A stretch of 64,000 nt of DNA from Anaerocolumna cellulosilytica (GTDB lineage: Bacteria; Bacillota; Clostridia; Lachnospirales; Lachnospiraceae), in NCBI RefSeq assembly GCF_014218335.1, contig NZ_AP023367.1, positions 15,001 to 79,000 of the forward strand, given 5' to 3'. A program made the translations under genes and the position numbers. The notes below the pieces were generated by a model. It searched no databases. It was given only the letters and a program-made list of their open reading frames with translations, and was not told the DNA's origin. Below are positions 1 through 10,776 of the stretch, in pieces. Positions within the stretch are counted from its first letter, which is position 1. Each line of letters starts with the position of its first letter.

Positions 1-2018
<2,018 letters not shown>

Positions 2019-2116
2019 AAAGATAAGGTTGAATATAAGGTAACTTATGTAAAGCTTTATCAGGTAATGTTCATAAATAGCAATGGTGTTTAATGTAGTA
2101 GTTTAAGTCAAGTATT

Positions 2117-2190
2117 GGCCTAGTGGCTCAGTTGGTTAGAGCGCCGCCCTGTCACGGCGGAGGTCGAGGGTTCGAGTCCCTTCTGGGTCG
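2117..2190 (+). tRNA. tRNA-Asp (GTC)
   Basis: A 74-nt cloverleaf. The 7-bp acceptor stem GGCCTAG/CTGGGTC has two G-U pairs, the anticodon arm CCGCC-CTGTCAC-GGCGG presents GTC, and the T-loop is TTCGAGT. No CCA is encoded. First tRNA of a seven-gene cluster behind 23S rRNA. Confidence 0.97.
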
Positions 2191-2204
2191 GTTAGTTAGA
2201 ATAT

Positions 2205-2277
2205 GGGATCTTAGCTCAGCTGGGAGAGCATCTGCCTTACAAGCAGAGGGTCATAGGTTCGAGCCCTATAGGTCCCA
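2205..2277 (+). tRNA. tRNA-Val (TAC)
   Basis: A 73-nt cloverleaf with acceptor stem GGGATCT/AGGTCCC. Anticodon arm TCTGC-CTTACAA-GCAGA gives TAC, and the T-loop is TTCGAGC. CCA is not encoded. Confidence 0.97.
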
Positions 2278-2298
2278 TCTACCTAAAAAACGATAAAC

Positions 2299-2371
<73 letters not shown>

Positions 2372-2415
2372 TAGTGAGAAATCACTATAGCAATATTCTA
2401 CAATGTAATTAATAT

Positions 2416-2497
2416 GGATGGGTTCCCGAGTGGCCAAAGGGGGCAGACTGTAAATCTGTTAGCGACGCTTTCGAAGGTTCGAATCCTTCTCCATCCA
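2416..2497 (+). tRNA. tRNA-Tyr (GTA)
   Basis: An 82-nt class II tRNA with a long variable arm (TAGCGACGCTTTCGA region). Acceptor stem GGATGGG/TCCATCC; anticodon arm CAGA-CTGTAAA-TCTG gives GTA. CCA is not encoded. Confidence 0.97.
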
Positions 2498-2535
2498 TTT
2501 GTTTTTAAAACAAAAATGTAATATGTAATTATTGG

Positions 2536-2609
2536 CGCGGGGTGGAGCAGTCTGGAAGCTCGTCGGGCTCATAACCCGAAGGTCATAGGTTCAAATCCTG
2601 TCCCCGCAA
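2536..2609 (+). tRNA. initiator tRNA-fMet (CAT)
   Basis: A 74-nt cloverleaf with anticodon CAT. Two initiator hallmarks identify it: the unpaired C1-A72 at the acceptor end (CGCGGGG against CCCCGCA) and three consecutive G-C pairs (GGG/CCC) below the anticodon loop. CCA is not encoded. Confidence 0.95.
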
Positions 2610-2680
2610 TTCGAGAACTAATTGTTTTCGTACGAGTATAAAGAATTGTATTATTCTTTAGTGTCAACAAAGTTGACCTT

Positions 2681-2753
<73 letters not shown>

Positions 2754-2793
2754 TTTTTTATTGGTCATATCTTAGAATATGTTCAATAAATCT

Positions 2794-2866
2794 GGGATAT
2801 TAGCTCAGTTGGTAGAGCACTTGACTTTTAATCAAGGTGTCCCGGGTTCGAGTCCCGGATGTCTCA
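2794..2866 (+). tRNA. tRNA-Lys (TTT)
   Basis: A 73-nt cloverleaf with acceptor stem GGGATAT/ATGTCTC, including two G-U pairs. Anticodon arm TTGA-CTTTTAA-TCAA gives TTT. It is the last tRNA of the cluster; an insertion sequence begins about 8 bp after its 3' end, so the native terminator appears to have been displaced. Confidence 0.97.
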
Positions 2867-2901
2867 TTAGTAGAAAGGGGCTGTAAAAAAAGTCCTTAAT
2901 T

Positions 2902-2952
2902 AAGAATCACCAGTTCCGACAGATGTCGATTCTGGTGATTCTTCGTTTTTTT
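2902..2952 (+). terminator. Terminator hairpin inside left end of the IS
   Basis: The 12-bp perfect arms AAGAATCACCAG (2902-2913) and CTGGTGATTCTT (2932-2943) are followed on the plus strand by a run of seven T (2946-2952). It should stop transcription coming from the rRNA-tRNA operon, and it also lies just past the transposase stop on the other strand. Confidence 0.75.
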
Positions 2953-3031
2953 ATCTATTTTTTATGATAATGATTGATTTTTCCATAAAAGAGCGTGCAC
3001 TTAATAAAGCTATGAGTATAGTTCTTGGATT

Positions 3032-4618
3032 TTATGCAGCCAACTTGTTTCTCTGCTTTTTATTATGATATTTATAAAGATTAAAACCACAAGAAATCAG
3101 TGTGAGTTCAAGAATTACGTTTTTCTCACCTCTTCGAAATAATCTTTTGTAGGACTTATCCCATTTTAAAATGCCAAATGTTCCTTCTGCCTGAATACTA
3201 CGATTCATTCTCAACAGTGCGCCATGTATTGATTCAAGGTTTGTAATTACCTCTTGATGTATCGAGGTTAATTCCTGATTCATTCGAATGGTTCTGTTTT
3301 TGCTTGCCTTAGGACAACAATCGTTTTTAAATTGGCAGCCTTCACATGATTCACATTCATAGATTTCTTCGGTTCTGCCATATTTGTTTTTATAGACATG
3401 TTGTTTGCTTTTGAAGTGAAAAGTCTTTCCATTTGGGCATATCAAATTTTCATTCTCGTCTCTTTTAAAGTTGACTGCACGATATGGATTTTCGTGATAC
3501 TTCTTATCGGATATTTCCTTTTTGAACATGGTAAATTTCATATACTTTTCCATTCCATGCTCTTCACAGTAAAGATAGTTATTATAGGAACCATAGCCTG
3601 CATCTGCAACTGGATACTTTGGATAATGACCATAGATTTCATTGAATTTTTCCATCAAAGGAACAAAGCATTCCATATCAGATGCATATGGTTTTACATC
3701 AACTACCGCTATATACTCATCACAGATAGCGGTCTGTAGATTGTACGCTGGGAGAAGCTGATCATTGCCCATATAATCCCGTTTTATGCGCATAAAAGTG
3801 GCATCGTAATCGGTTTTGGAATAACTGTTTCTTTCATTGCCACAGACTTCTATATGATGTGCATATGTCTTTAATCGATCTAGATATCCCTCTAATTCCT
3901 GATATTGTTTTTGCTGAAGACTTTTTCTATGACCACAACCAGATACAAACGTGGATTCCACCAGATTTGTTGCATTCTTGTACCTTTCCAAGAGTTCCGA
4001 TACATATTCAACAGCATACTCGTCTCTCTTATCAAGTTTTACACCGAAATACCCTAATACGTCCTGGTTCATTGCATCAATCAGCATGGATATCTTTTTA
4101 TAAACCTTTCCTCGGTTTTTTGTACAGGACTTTTTCCATACCCAGGTATAGCGGTTTGCATTTGCCTCTATTTTTGTCCCATCAATGTAGGTGTGTTCCA
4201 GGTCGACATGATTCTTTTCAAAAATATATGTATTCACATCCAAAAAAATCTGTTCAATGGAATCAGTAAGTTTATTTCGGATGATGTTGCCAAATGTAGC
4301 AAATGAAGGCGCCTTCATGCCATCAAGAAGATACATATACCGGATATCATTTCTGCAAAGTTTTTCGATTTCCCGCAGAGAGCAGATTCCGTGTTCCATG
4401 AAAGCAAAGAGTACCACTTTGAGGAGTTTCTGTTCATCACATCTTGGACGACCTGTTCTGTAGCCTTTCTCTACAAAATATTTTGATAGGTCGATGTGAT
4501 CCATTACCTCACAGAAAGTATATACTGGATCAGATATATCAATTAGTTTTTCAATTTCCAATGGTAATTTTAGCTGTCGTACTGTATAATTATGATTGGT
4601 GTTTTTATTTAGTCGCAT
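3032..4618 (-). CDS. IS1182-family transposase
   Basis: A 528-residue DDE transposase. The N-terminal third looks like the InsH/DUF772 domain (for example RPRCDEQKLLKVVLFAFMEHG and SLREIEKLCRNDIRYMYLLDG). The middle carries the DDE catalytic core (HTYIDGTKIEANANRYTW and PVADAGYGSYNNYLYCEEHG). The C-terminal part has a cysteine-rich insertion (CESCEGCQFKNDCC) followed by the E-containing segment NRSIQAEGTFGILKWD. Length and order fit full-length IS1182 members, so the copy looks intact. The ATG at 4618 has no Shine-Dalgarno sequence, but a TATAAT lies only five bases upstream on the minus strand, so the mRNA may be leaderless. A terminator-like hairpin at 4633-4668 blocks readthrough into the gene. 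Confidence 0.9.
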   Translation of the reverse strand: MRLNKNTNHNYTVRQLKLPLEIEKLIDISDPVYTFCEVMDHIDLSKYFVEKGYRTGRPRCDEQKLLKVVLFAFMEHGICSLREIEKLCRNDIRYMYLLDGMKAPSFATFGNIIRNKLTDSIEQIFLDVNTYIFEKNHVDLEHTYIDGTKIEANANRYTWVWKKSCTKNRGKVYKKISMLIDAMNQDVLGYFGVKLDKRDEYAVEYVSELLERYKNATNLVESTFVSGCGHRKSLQQKQYQELEGYLDRLKTYAHHIEVCGNERNSYSKTDYDATFMRIKRDYMGNDQLLPAYNLQTAICDEYIAVVDVKPYASDMECFVPLMEKFNEIYGHYPKYPVADAGYGSYNNYLYCEEHGMEKYMKFTMFKKEISDKKYHENPYRAVNFKRDENENLICPNGKTFHFKSKQHVYKNKYGRTEEIYECESCEGCQFKNDCCPKASKNRTIRMNQELTSIHQEVITNLESIHGALLRMNRSIQAEGTFGILKWDKSYKRLFRRGEKNVILELTLISCGFNLYKYHNKKQRNKLAA

Positions 4619-4632
4619 AAGTAATTATACCA

Positions 4633-4668
4633 AAAAATCGCTGAAGTCTCACGACCTCAGCGATTTTT
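4633..4668 (-). terminator. Hairpin upstream of transposase start
   Basis: The 12-bp perfect arms AAAAATCGCTGA (4633-4644) and TCAGCGATTTTT (4657-4668) flank a 12-nt loop. Read on the minus strand it ends in a T run and sits immediately before the transposase promoter and start codon. It probably terminates external transcripts entering the element. Its distal arm overlaps the region where the transposase -35 would lie. Confidence 0.65.
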
Positions 4669-4698
4669 CTTTTAGGGGAGTTTTTTTACAGCCCCTTT

Positions 4699-5256
4699 TT
4701 CTGTGTGTAAAATTATTTTTATCGTAGTTATTAAGGTATAAATAAATCAATTACGCATGATTCTTAAATTCCCCATTTATGCTTTGAAAATCAAAAAATA
4801 TTCACAAATTAATCGATTTAATTTTAGTATGGTGAGTAAGCTTCTTGTAAATCAAAAAAAACAAAAAGTAAAAAGGGCTAAAGCTTTTAACGAGTTAATG
4901 AGCTATAATATCTATACCAGGGAAGCATTAAAATAATACATGGATAGATATAAAAGAGATTTCTTAAGCTCAAAAATAATGACAGGTCTCACTCAAATAT
5001 AGTTTATTAAATATACAAACAACATGTGTCTAATAAACATACATCTAATATAATTTAGTCAAAGCTAAACTAAAAATCTGTTTTTACTTATATTAATTTT
5101 ATGTATTGCATTATATTGCATTGTATAGTATATTATAGATATATATGAAGTTTTGGGACATTGTTATGGTATAATATTATACAATATTCTAAAATAATTT
5201 AGTGTTAATAATTAGGAATATATGTAAAACTAATCTTATCAGAGGAGGATAATATT
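4699..5256 (+). promoter_or_regulatory. A+T-rich intergenic region with candidate tal promoter
   Basis: A 558-bp gap without a convincing gene. The best promoter candidate is TTGCAT (5106-5111), a 17-bp spacer, and TATATT (5129-5134), about 120 bp before the transaldolase start. Nothing else structured was seen. Confidence 0.4.
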
Positions 5257-5910
5257 ATGAAGTTTTTTATTGACACAGCAAATGTAGAAGATATTAAAAA
5301 AGCAAATGAAATGGGTGTTATATGTGGTGTTACTACAAATCCATCTTTAATTGCAAAAGAAGGAAGAAATTTTGTTGAAGTAATTAAAGAGATTGCATCT
5401 ATTGTGGATGGACCAATCAGCGGAGAAGTTAAAGCAACTACAGTTGATGCAGAAGGAATGATTGCGGAAGGTAGAGAAATAGCCAAAATTCATCCTAATA
5501 TGATTGTAAAAATACCTATGACCGTAGAAGGTTTAAAAGCTACCAAGGTACTTGCTAGTGAAGGTATTAAGACAAATGTCACATTAATATTTTCAGCAAA
5601 TCAGGCACTTCTTGCGGCTAGAGCCGGAGCAACTTATGTTTCACCATTCTTAGGCCGTCTGGATGATATTTCTTCTCCTGGTATTGATTTAATCAGAACC
5701 ATATCCGAAATATTCGAAATATACGAATTAGATACAGAAATTATTGCAGCAAGTGTTCGTAATCCAATCCATGTTACTGACTGTGCTTTGGCAGGTGCTG
5801 ATATTGCCACAGTACCTTATAGCGTAATTGAACAATGCACGAAACACCCATTAACAGATCAGGGTATTGAAAAGTTCCAAAAGGATTATAAGGCAGTATT
5901 TGGGGAATAA
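5257..5910 (+). CDS. tal: Transaldolase, small TalC/FSA-type
   Basis: A 217-residue single-domain (beta/alpha)8 aldolase of the short transaldolase / fructose-6-phosphate aldolase group. It is expected to transfer dihydroxyacetone units between sugar phosphates in the cytoplasmic non-oxidative pentose phosphate pathway. Diagnostic segments are the N-terminal [25 protein letters not shown], and [14 protein letters not shown], whose lysine (about residue 84) forms the Schiff base. The ATG follows a strong AGAGGAGG site. It lies 30 bp before transketolase, so the two form one operon. Sequence alone does not separate transaldolase from fructose-6-phosphate aldolase activity; the transketolase neighbour favours transaldolase. 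Confidence 0.93.
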   Translation: MKFFIDTANVEDIKKANEMGVICGVTTNPSLIAKEGRNFVEVIKEIASIVDGPISGEVKATTVDAEGMIAEGREIAKIHPNMIVKIPMTVEGLKATKVLASEGIKTNVTLIFSANQALLAARAGATYVSPFLGRLDDISSPGIDLIRTISEIFEIYELDTEIIAASVRNPIHVTDCALAGADIATVPYSVIEQCTKHPLTDQGIEKFQKDYKAVFGE

Positions 5911-5940
5911 TGAACAAAACATATATTTAGGAGGAACAAT

Positions 5941-7926
5941 ATGAGCAACATCGATACAATGTCAGTAAATGCAATCAGGGTATTATCTGCGGATGCAGTA
6001 CAAAAAGCTAACTCAGGTCATCCTGGTTTACCTTTAGGTTCTGCCGCTATGGCCTATGAATTATGGGCAAAACATATGAACCATAACCCTAAGAATCCAA
6101 CATGGGCAAATAGAGACCGTTTTGTTTTATCTGGTGGACATGGTTCAACTTTGTTATATTCTCTTTTGCATTTATTTGGATACGGTAATCTTTCAAAAGA
6201 AGACTTGGCAAATTTTAGACAGCTGGACTCTCTAACTCCGGGACATCCTGAATATGGACATACGGTTGGCGTAGAGGCAACGACAGGACCTCTTGGTGCT
6301 GGTATGGCTATGGCTGTGGGTATGGCTATGGGAGAAGCGCATTTAGCAGCAAAGTTTAACAAAGAAGGATACCCAATTGTTGATCATTATACTTATGTAC
6401 TTGGTGGAGATGGTTGTATGATGGAGGGAATATCCTCTGAAGCCTTCTCTTTAGCAGGTACTTTAGCTTTAAATAAATTGATTGTATTATATGATTCTAA
6501 TAAGATATCCATAGAAGGTGATACAGATATTGCTTTTACAGAAGATGTGAAGAAACGCTTTGAAGCTTTTGGGTTCCAAACATTAGTAGTTGAAGATGGA
6601 AATAACTTAGAGGAAATTGGAGCTGCAATTGAAGCTGCAAAAGCTGATAAAACAAGACCTTCTATGATTACTGTAAAAACAAAAATTGGTTTTGGTTCTC
6701 CTAAGGAAGGTCAGGCAAGTGCTCATGGTGAACCCTTAGGTGTTGATAATGTTGCAGCTTTAAGAGTAAAATTAGGCTGGCCATCTACAGAAGACTTCTT
6801 TGTACCAGAGGAAGTATATGATAACTTTAATTCAATTACAGAAAAGAATACTAAGATAGAAGAAGCATGGAATAAGTTGTTTAAAGAATACAGTGAAAAA
6901 TATCCGGATATGAAAGAACTTTGGGATAAGCACCATGATGAAGCAATTGCCAAAGAATTATTAGATAGCGAGGATTTTTGGGCATATGCAGACAAACCCG
7001 ATGCGACAAGAAATCTTTCTGGTATGGTTATCAATCGTATTAAAGATTTAGTTCCCGGATTTATTGGAGGTTCTGCTGATTTATCTCCTTCTACTAAGAC
7101 TTATATGAAAGAAGAAGGAGATTACTCAAAAGATAATTATGCCGGCAGAAATCTTCATTTTGGTGTAAGAGAGTTGGCCATGGCTGCAATAGGTAATGGT
7201 CTTGCATTGCACGGTGGTTTAAGACCTTTTGTTTCAACATTCTTTGTATTTAGTGATTATGTAAAACCGATGGCAAGACTTTCTTCTTTAATGGGACTTC
7301 CATTAACCTTTGTATTAACACATGATAGTATTGGTGTAGGTGAAGATGGTCCTACTCATGAACCAATAGAGCAATTGGCAATGCTGCGTGCCATGCCAAA
7401 CTTTACTGTATTTAGACCGGCGGATGCTACAGAGACCATTGCGAGCTGGTATTATGCTATAACTTCAACAAAAACACCAACCGCATTAGTTTTAACACGT
7501 CAAAACCTACCTCAATATGCGAATTCCAGTAAAGAAGCATTAAAGGGTGCATATATTATAGCCCCTTCTACTAAAGAGGTTCCTGATGCCATTATATTGG
7601 CGAGTGGTTCTGAAGTTGAATTGGGCGTTAAGGCAAAAGAAGAATTACTTAAAGATGGTATTGATGTACGAGTAGTCAGCGTACCTTCTATTGATGTATT
7701 TGAGCAACAGTCGAAAGAGTATAAAGAAGCAATATTGCCTAATAATGTAAGAGCCAGAGTTGCAATTGAAGCTGCTATTGATTTTGGTTGGGGTAAATAT
7801 GTTGGTTTGGATGGAGCATACGTGACAATGAAAGGCTTTGGAGCATCCGCACCGGCAGCGAAACTATTTGAGAAGTTTGGATTTACAACTGAAAATGTTG
7901 TATCAACAGTAAAATCAATTCTATAA
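5941..7926 (+). CDS. tkt: Transketolase
   Basis: A 661-residue full-length transketolase moving two-carbon units between ketose donors and aldose acceptors with thiamine diphosphate and a divalent metal. The N-terminal TPP domain shows SGHPGLPLG and the GDGCMMEG motif with the metal ligand N further on (LYDSNKISIEGD). The Pyr domain contains the conserved glutamate region HFGVRELAMAAIGNG, and the C-terminal domain ends near FGWGKYVG. The start ATG follows AGGAGGAAC. With the upstream transaldolase it completes the non-oxidative pentose phosphate interconversions, useful for an organism growing on pentoses. Confidence 0.96.
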   Translation: MSNIDTMSVNAIRVLSADAVQKANSGHPGLPLGSAAMAYELWAKHMNHNPKNPTWANRDRFVLSGGHGSTLLYSLLHLFGYGNLSKEDLANFRQLDSLTPGHPEYGHTVGVEATTGPLGAGMAMAVGMAMGEAHLAAKFNKEGYPIVDHYTYVLGGDGCMMEGISSEAFSLAGTLALNKLIVLYDSNKISIEGDTDIAFTEDVKKRFEAFGFQTLVVEDGNNLEEIGAAIEAAKADKTRPSMITVKTKIGFGSPKEGQASAHGEPLGVDNVAALRVKLGWPSTEDFFVPEEVYDNFNSITEKNTKIEEAWNKLFKEYSEKYPDMKELWDKHHDEAIAKELLDSEDFWAYADKPDATRNLSGMVINRIKDLVPGFIGGSADLSPSTKTYMKEEGDYSKDNYAGRNLHFGVRELAMAAIGNGLALHGGLRPFVSTFFVFSDYVKPMARLSSLMGLPLTFVLTHDSIGVGEDGPTHEPIEQLAMLRAMPNFTVFRPADATETIASWYYAITSTKTPTALVLTRQNLPQYANSSKEALKGAYIIAPSTKEVPDAIILASGSEVELGVKAKEELLKDGIDVRVVSVPSIDVFEQQSKEYKEAILPNNVRARVAIEAAIDFGWGKYVGLDGAYVTMKGFGASAPAAKLFEKFGFTTENVVSTVKSIL

Positions 7927-8048
7927 TTCTATAATTATTATATAGCAATACAGTATAAGCAAGATTGAGAATTTTTATAATTGTATATGTTGTAATGAAT
8001 ACATTAATTTGAATCATTCATGTCTTGTTTTAATGATGATATAGTTAT

Positions 8049-8127
8049 AAGACCCGGTTTTTGTTATGATTACCTTGAGAAGTGATGCAGAGGTAAAATA
8101 TAACTATAAAGCTGGGTCTTTAATTTA
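8049..8127 (+). terminator. Structured terminator-like region after transketolase
   Basis: Outer arms AAGACCC (8049-8055) and GGGTCTT (8114-8120) are followed by TAATTTAT, with an inner stem TTACCT (8070-8075) / AGGTAA (8091-8096). A competing pair, ATAGTTAT (8041-8048) with ATAACTAT near 8100-8107, could form instead. It probably ends the tal-tkt transcript, although the two alternative stems are more elaborate than a simple terminator. Confidence 0.5.
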
Positions 8128-8353
8128 TACTATGTATAAAGGATTCTGTTTTTTAATACTGTAATTCTAATAAAACTTTAATATATAGCCATTGAAAATT
8201 ACAATTATAACCGCTAGAATGATGATAGAGATTTTTTTCAGATGAAACCAGTTGAAAGAAAATATAAGAAAGAAAGGAATGCCACACAAAATTCTTTCAA
8301 TATCATGTGGCAGTAATATGTCTGTTGGAAGATGTGTTATTATAGGTGTTATA

Positions 8354-9037
8354 ATGGCTAAAATATTAGTTGTTGAGGATGAAAGCAAAATAGCTAGATT
8401 TGTGGAGCTGGAATTAAAATATGAAGGTTATGAAGTTGAAATTGCAGCTGATGGAAGGTCAGGACTTGAGAAAGCACTGCAAAAGGATGTGGATCTGGTA
8501 TTATTAGATATTATGCTTCCAGGAATTAGTGGAATAGAGGTTTGCAGACGTATTCGTACAGAATCATCTGTACCAATCATAATGCTTACTGCAAAGGATG
8601 ATGTAACCGATAAAGTTGCGGGATTGGACATGGGAGCGGATGATTATATGACGAAGCCATTTGCCATAGAAGAGTTACTGGCAAGAATTCGTGTAGCTTT
8701 AAACAGGCATACAAAGCTTGTTCAGCCTAAAGTAAATTTATTGCAAATTGGTGAGTTAAAGTTAAATCTGACCAGCCATAGTGCTTATTATGGTGACGAA
8801 GAGTTAACACTAACCAAAAAGGAATATGAATTACTGGAATATTTAATGCGAAACAAAAATATAGCTATCACCAGAGAACAATTGTTAAACAATGTATGGG
8901 ATTATGAGTATTTAGGTGATACCAATGTTGTGGATGTTTATATACGTTATCTAAGACAGAAGATAGATGATAAGTATGGAATTAGACTTATCAATACGGT
9001 ACGAGGGGTGGGTTATATTATCAAGGATGAAATTTAA
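8354..9037 (+). CDS. OmpR/PhoB-family response regulator
   Basis: A 227-residue response regulator. The receiver domain spans about residues 1-120: acidic pocket VVEDES, phospho-acceptor Asp in LVLLDIMLPG, Thr in IIMLTAKDD, Lys in DDYMTKPFA. A C-terminal winged helix follows (LTKKEYELLEYLMRN through TVRGVGYII). The open frame extends upstream, but the ATG at 8354 gives the canonical N-terminus MAKILVVEDE. Its stop overlaps the start of the adjacent histidine kinase, so the pair is translationally coupled. The stimulus is unknown. Confidence 0.94.
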   Translation: MAKILVVEDESKIARFVELELKYEGYEVEIAADGRSGLEKALQKDVDLVLLDIMLPGISGIEVCRRIRTESSVPIIMLTAKDDVTDKVAGLDMGADDYMTKPFAIEELLARIRVALNRHTKLVQPKVNLLQIGELKLNLTSHSAYYGDEELTLTKKEYELLEYLMRNKNIAITREQLLNNVWDYEYLGDTNVVDVYIRYLRQKIDDKYGIRLINTVRGVGYIIKDEI

Positions 9038-10478
9038 CTTAAAAGAATATATAAGACAGATATTAATTAAAATAGTCCTCCCATTTCGGCGAAAAAAAGA
9101 AGAGATTCTTGGTAATTTTCGTTTTTCCATAGCATTTAGAATCTCACTTCACTACTTAAAGTTGCTATTAATTAATGGCGGTATTTTCATAGCTGTTTTC
9201 TGCATCATGTATTATATGACAGAATGGAGATATAGCAGTAAAATGGCGCAAAACATCACCCAAAATCTGGAGGAATACAGTGTTGAAGATTTAAGTACTA
9301 ATATATTGAATCAGTATAGAATAGATGGTATTAGCTTTAAAATTATTGATGAGAATAGAAATGAAGAATTATATAATGATATAGATTTTGATATAACAGA
9401 TAAAAAGTTGTATTTTAATCGACTATACTACGATGACAGTTTAGGCGTATTGGATTCAATTATTATTCTTACACAAGAAGAGCAAATAATTTTGAATAGC
9501 CGGCCATTAACAGTGTATTTTCAATACGATATATCTGATAGTGATGATAAACTTAAGGATCTGCTGTTTGTGGTGACACTAGCTTATCTTGTTATGGTTT
9601 ATATTATCATAAGACAGGGAAAAAAGAGCGATTTGAAGCTATTACAACCCCTGCATGAAATGTCTGCAATGGCAAATCGTTTAACGGTAAATAATTTAAA
9701 CAGCCAGCGGCTTAATGTGGAAGGAACAAAAAATGAATTAAAGGACTTGGCTCTAGTTATCAATAATATGCTGGATAGGCTTGAAATTTCCTATGAAAGT
9801 CAAAAGCAGTTTGTTTCAGATGCTTCTCATGAACTTCGCACTCCTATTGCGGTAATTCAAGGATATGCAAACCTATTAAATCGTTGGGGAACAAAAAATG
9901 AAGAAGTTTTATTTGAGTCAATAGAAGCTATTAATAATGAGTCAAAGTCCATGCAGGATTTAGTAGAAAAACTTCTATTTTTATCCAGACACGATAAAAA
10001 GACATTAAAGTTAGAGAAAAAGAGATTTAATATGTGTCATGTGGTAGAAGACATGGTGAAGGAAACACGTTTGGTAACGACGAATCGTAATATTGAAAGT
10101 CCTGTATTAATGGATGTGGCCGTTTATGGTGATAAACAGGCTTTAAAACAGGCAATAAGAGTATTTATTGATAATGCTATCAAATATACAAAGGAAGGAG
10201 ATACTATCCGTATTTCCTGCGAAAATGACGATGGTGACTGTATTATAACAGTTCAGGATACCGGTATTGGTATGACCAGAAAAGATGTTGAAAATATATT
10301 TGAGAGGTTTTACAGGTCAGACCAGGTTCGAAATGAAAAAATATATGGACATGGCCTTGGATTATCAATTGCTAAGCTAATAATATTAGGTCATACTGGA
10401 AGGATAAAGGTACGTTCTCAATTAACAAAGGGGACAAGCTTTATTATAACGCTGCCTAACCGCTATGAAAGATTGTAA
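9027..10478 (+). CDS. Membrane sensor histidine kinase
   Basis: About 483 residues if translation begins at ATG 9027, which overlaps the regulator stop by 11 bp; an upstream frame extension exists but would begin inside the regulator. Two membrane segments (about residues 40-65 and 180-200) bracket an extracytoplasmic sensor region of about 115 residues. A HAMP-like linker follows, then HisKA with the phospho-acceptor in FVSDASHELRTPIAVIQGY. The HATPase domain has N-box FIDNAIKYTKEGD, G1 DTGIGM and G2 GHGLGLSIAK. It presumably phosphorylates the OmpR-type regulator. The sensor region carries no recognised ligand motif. Confidence 0.93.
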   Translation: MKFNLKEYIRQILIKIVLPFRRKKEEILGNFRFSIAFRISLHYLKLLLINGGIFIAVFCIMYYMTEWRYSSKMAQNITQNLEEYSVEDLSTNILNQYRIDGISFKIIDENRNEELYNDIDFDITDKKLYFNRLYYDDSLGVLDSIIILTQEEQIILNSRPLTVYFQYDISDSDDKLKDLLFVVTLAYLVMVYIIIRQGKKSDLKLLQPLHEMSAMANRLTVNNLNSQRLNVEGTKNELKDLALVINNMLDRLEISYESQKQFVSDASHELRTPIAVIQGYANLLNRWGTKNEEVLFESIEAINNESKSMQDLVEKLLFLSRHDKKTLKLEKKRFNMCHVVEDMVKETRLVTTNRNIESPVLMDVAVYGDKQALKQAIRVFIDNAIKYTKEGDTIRISCENDDGDCIITVQDTGIGMTRKDVENIFERFYRSDQVRNEKIYGHGLGLSIAKLIILGHTGRIKVRSQLTKGTSFIITLPNRYERL

Positions 10479-10519
10479 AAGTCAAATAGCATTTATATAT
10501 AAAGGTAACAGTCTGTAAT

Positions 10520-10579
10520 AAAACCATGAAGCAATGAGAGGGCATAAAGAAATGCCTTACACTGTTTCATGGTTTTATT
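10520..10579 (+). terminator. Rho-independent terminator after the two-component system
   Basis: The 11-bp arms AAAACCATGAA (10520-10530) and TTCATGGTTTT (10566-10576) carry an inner GGCAT/ATGCC stem and end in TTTTATTT. Confidence 0.8.
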
Positions 10580-10582
10580 TAA

Positions 10583-10758
10583 AGTCAGGAGATTTAAGAA
10601 AATTAAGCACGGAATATGACACGGTCACTTTAGGAGGTATTTCTTGTCTAAAACTCCAAGTCCTGACTATTGAATAGTATTAATAAATAGGGTTTTTTAT
10701 ATGTACTCCTAGCTTGGGATGCTGCTGATTAATTTAAATCTTATAGGTAACAGCATCC
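10583..10758. promoter_or_regulatory. Intergenic inverted repeats between convergent operons
   Basis: Two paired structures lie here. AGTCAGGA (10583-10590) pairs with TCCTGACT (10661-10668) around 70 nt containing AGGAGG. GGATGCTG (10717-10724) pairs with CAGCATCC (10751-10758). The second sits 19 bp past the stop of the minus-strand ABC operon and is its likely terminator, although no clear T run follows. Confidence 0.4.
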
Positions 10759-10776
10759 AAAGTTAGAAAGCAAAGA

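Larger units (their letters stand above)
2874..4698 (-). mobile_element. IS1182-like insertion sequence
   Basis: Near-perfect terminal inverted repeats bound one transposase gene. The left end reads GGGGCTGTAAAAAAAGTCC from 2877; the right end, on the minus strand from 4695, reads GGGGCTGTAAAAAAACTCC. Pairing extends about three bases outward (AAA/TTT), so the exact boundary is uncertain by a few bases and no target duplication is obvious. Just inside each end is a separate 12-bp perfect hairpin (2902-2943 and 4633-4668). Family assignment rests on the transposase type and on the 1.8-kb size. Confidence 0.85.

Noticed and set aside
3398-4463. Plus-strand ORFs inside the insertion sequence
   Set aside because: They are antisense shadows of the intact transposase gene.
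10583-10668. Nine-codon ORF (TTG start after AGGAGGT) within an inverted repeat
   Set aside because: Too short and without context; the inverted repeat alone is reported.
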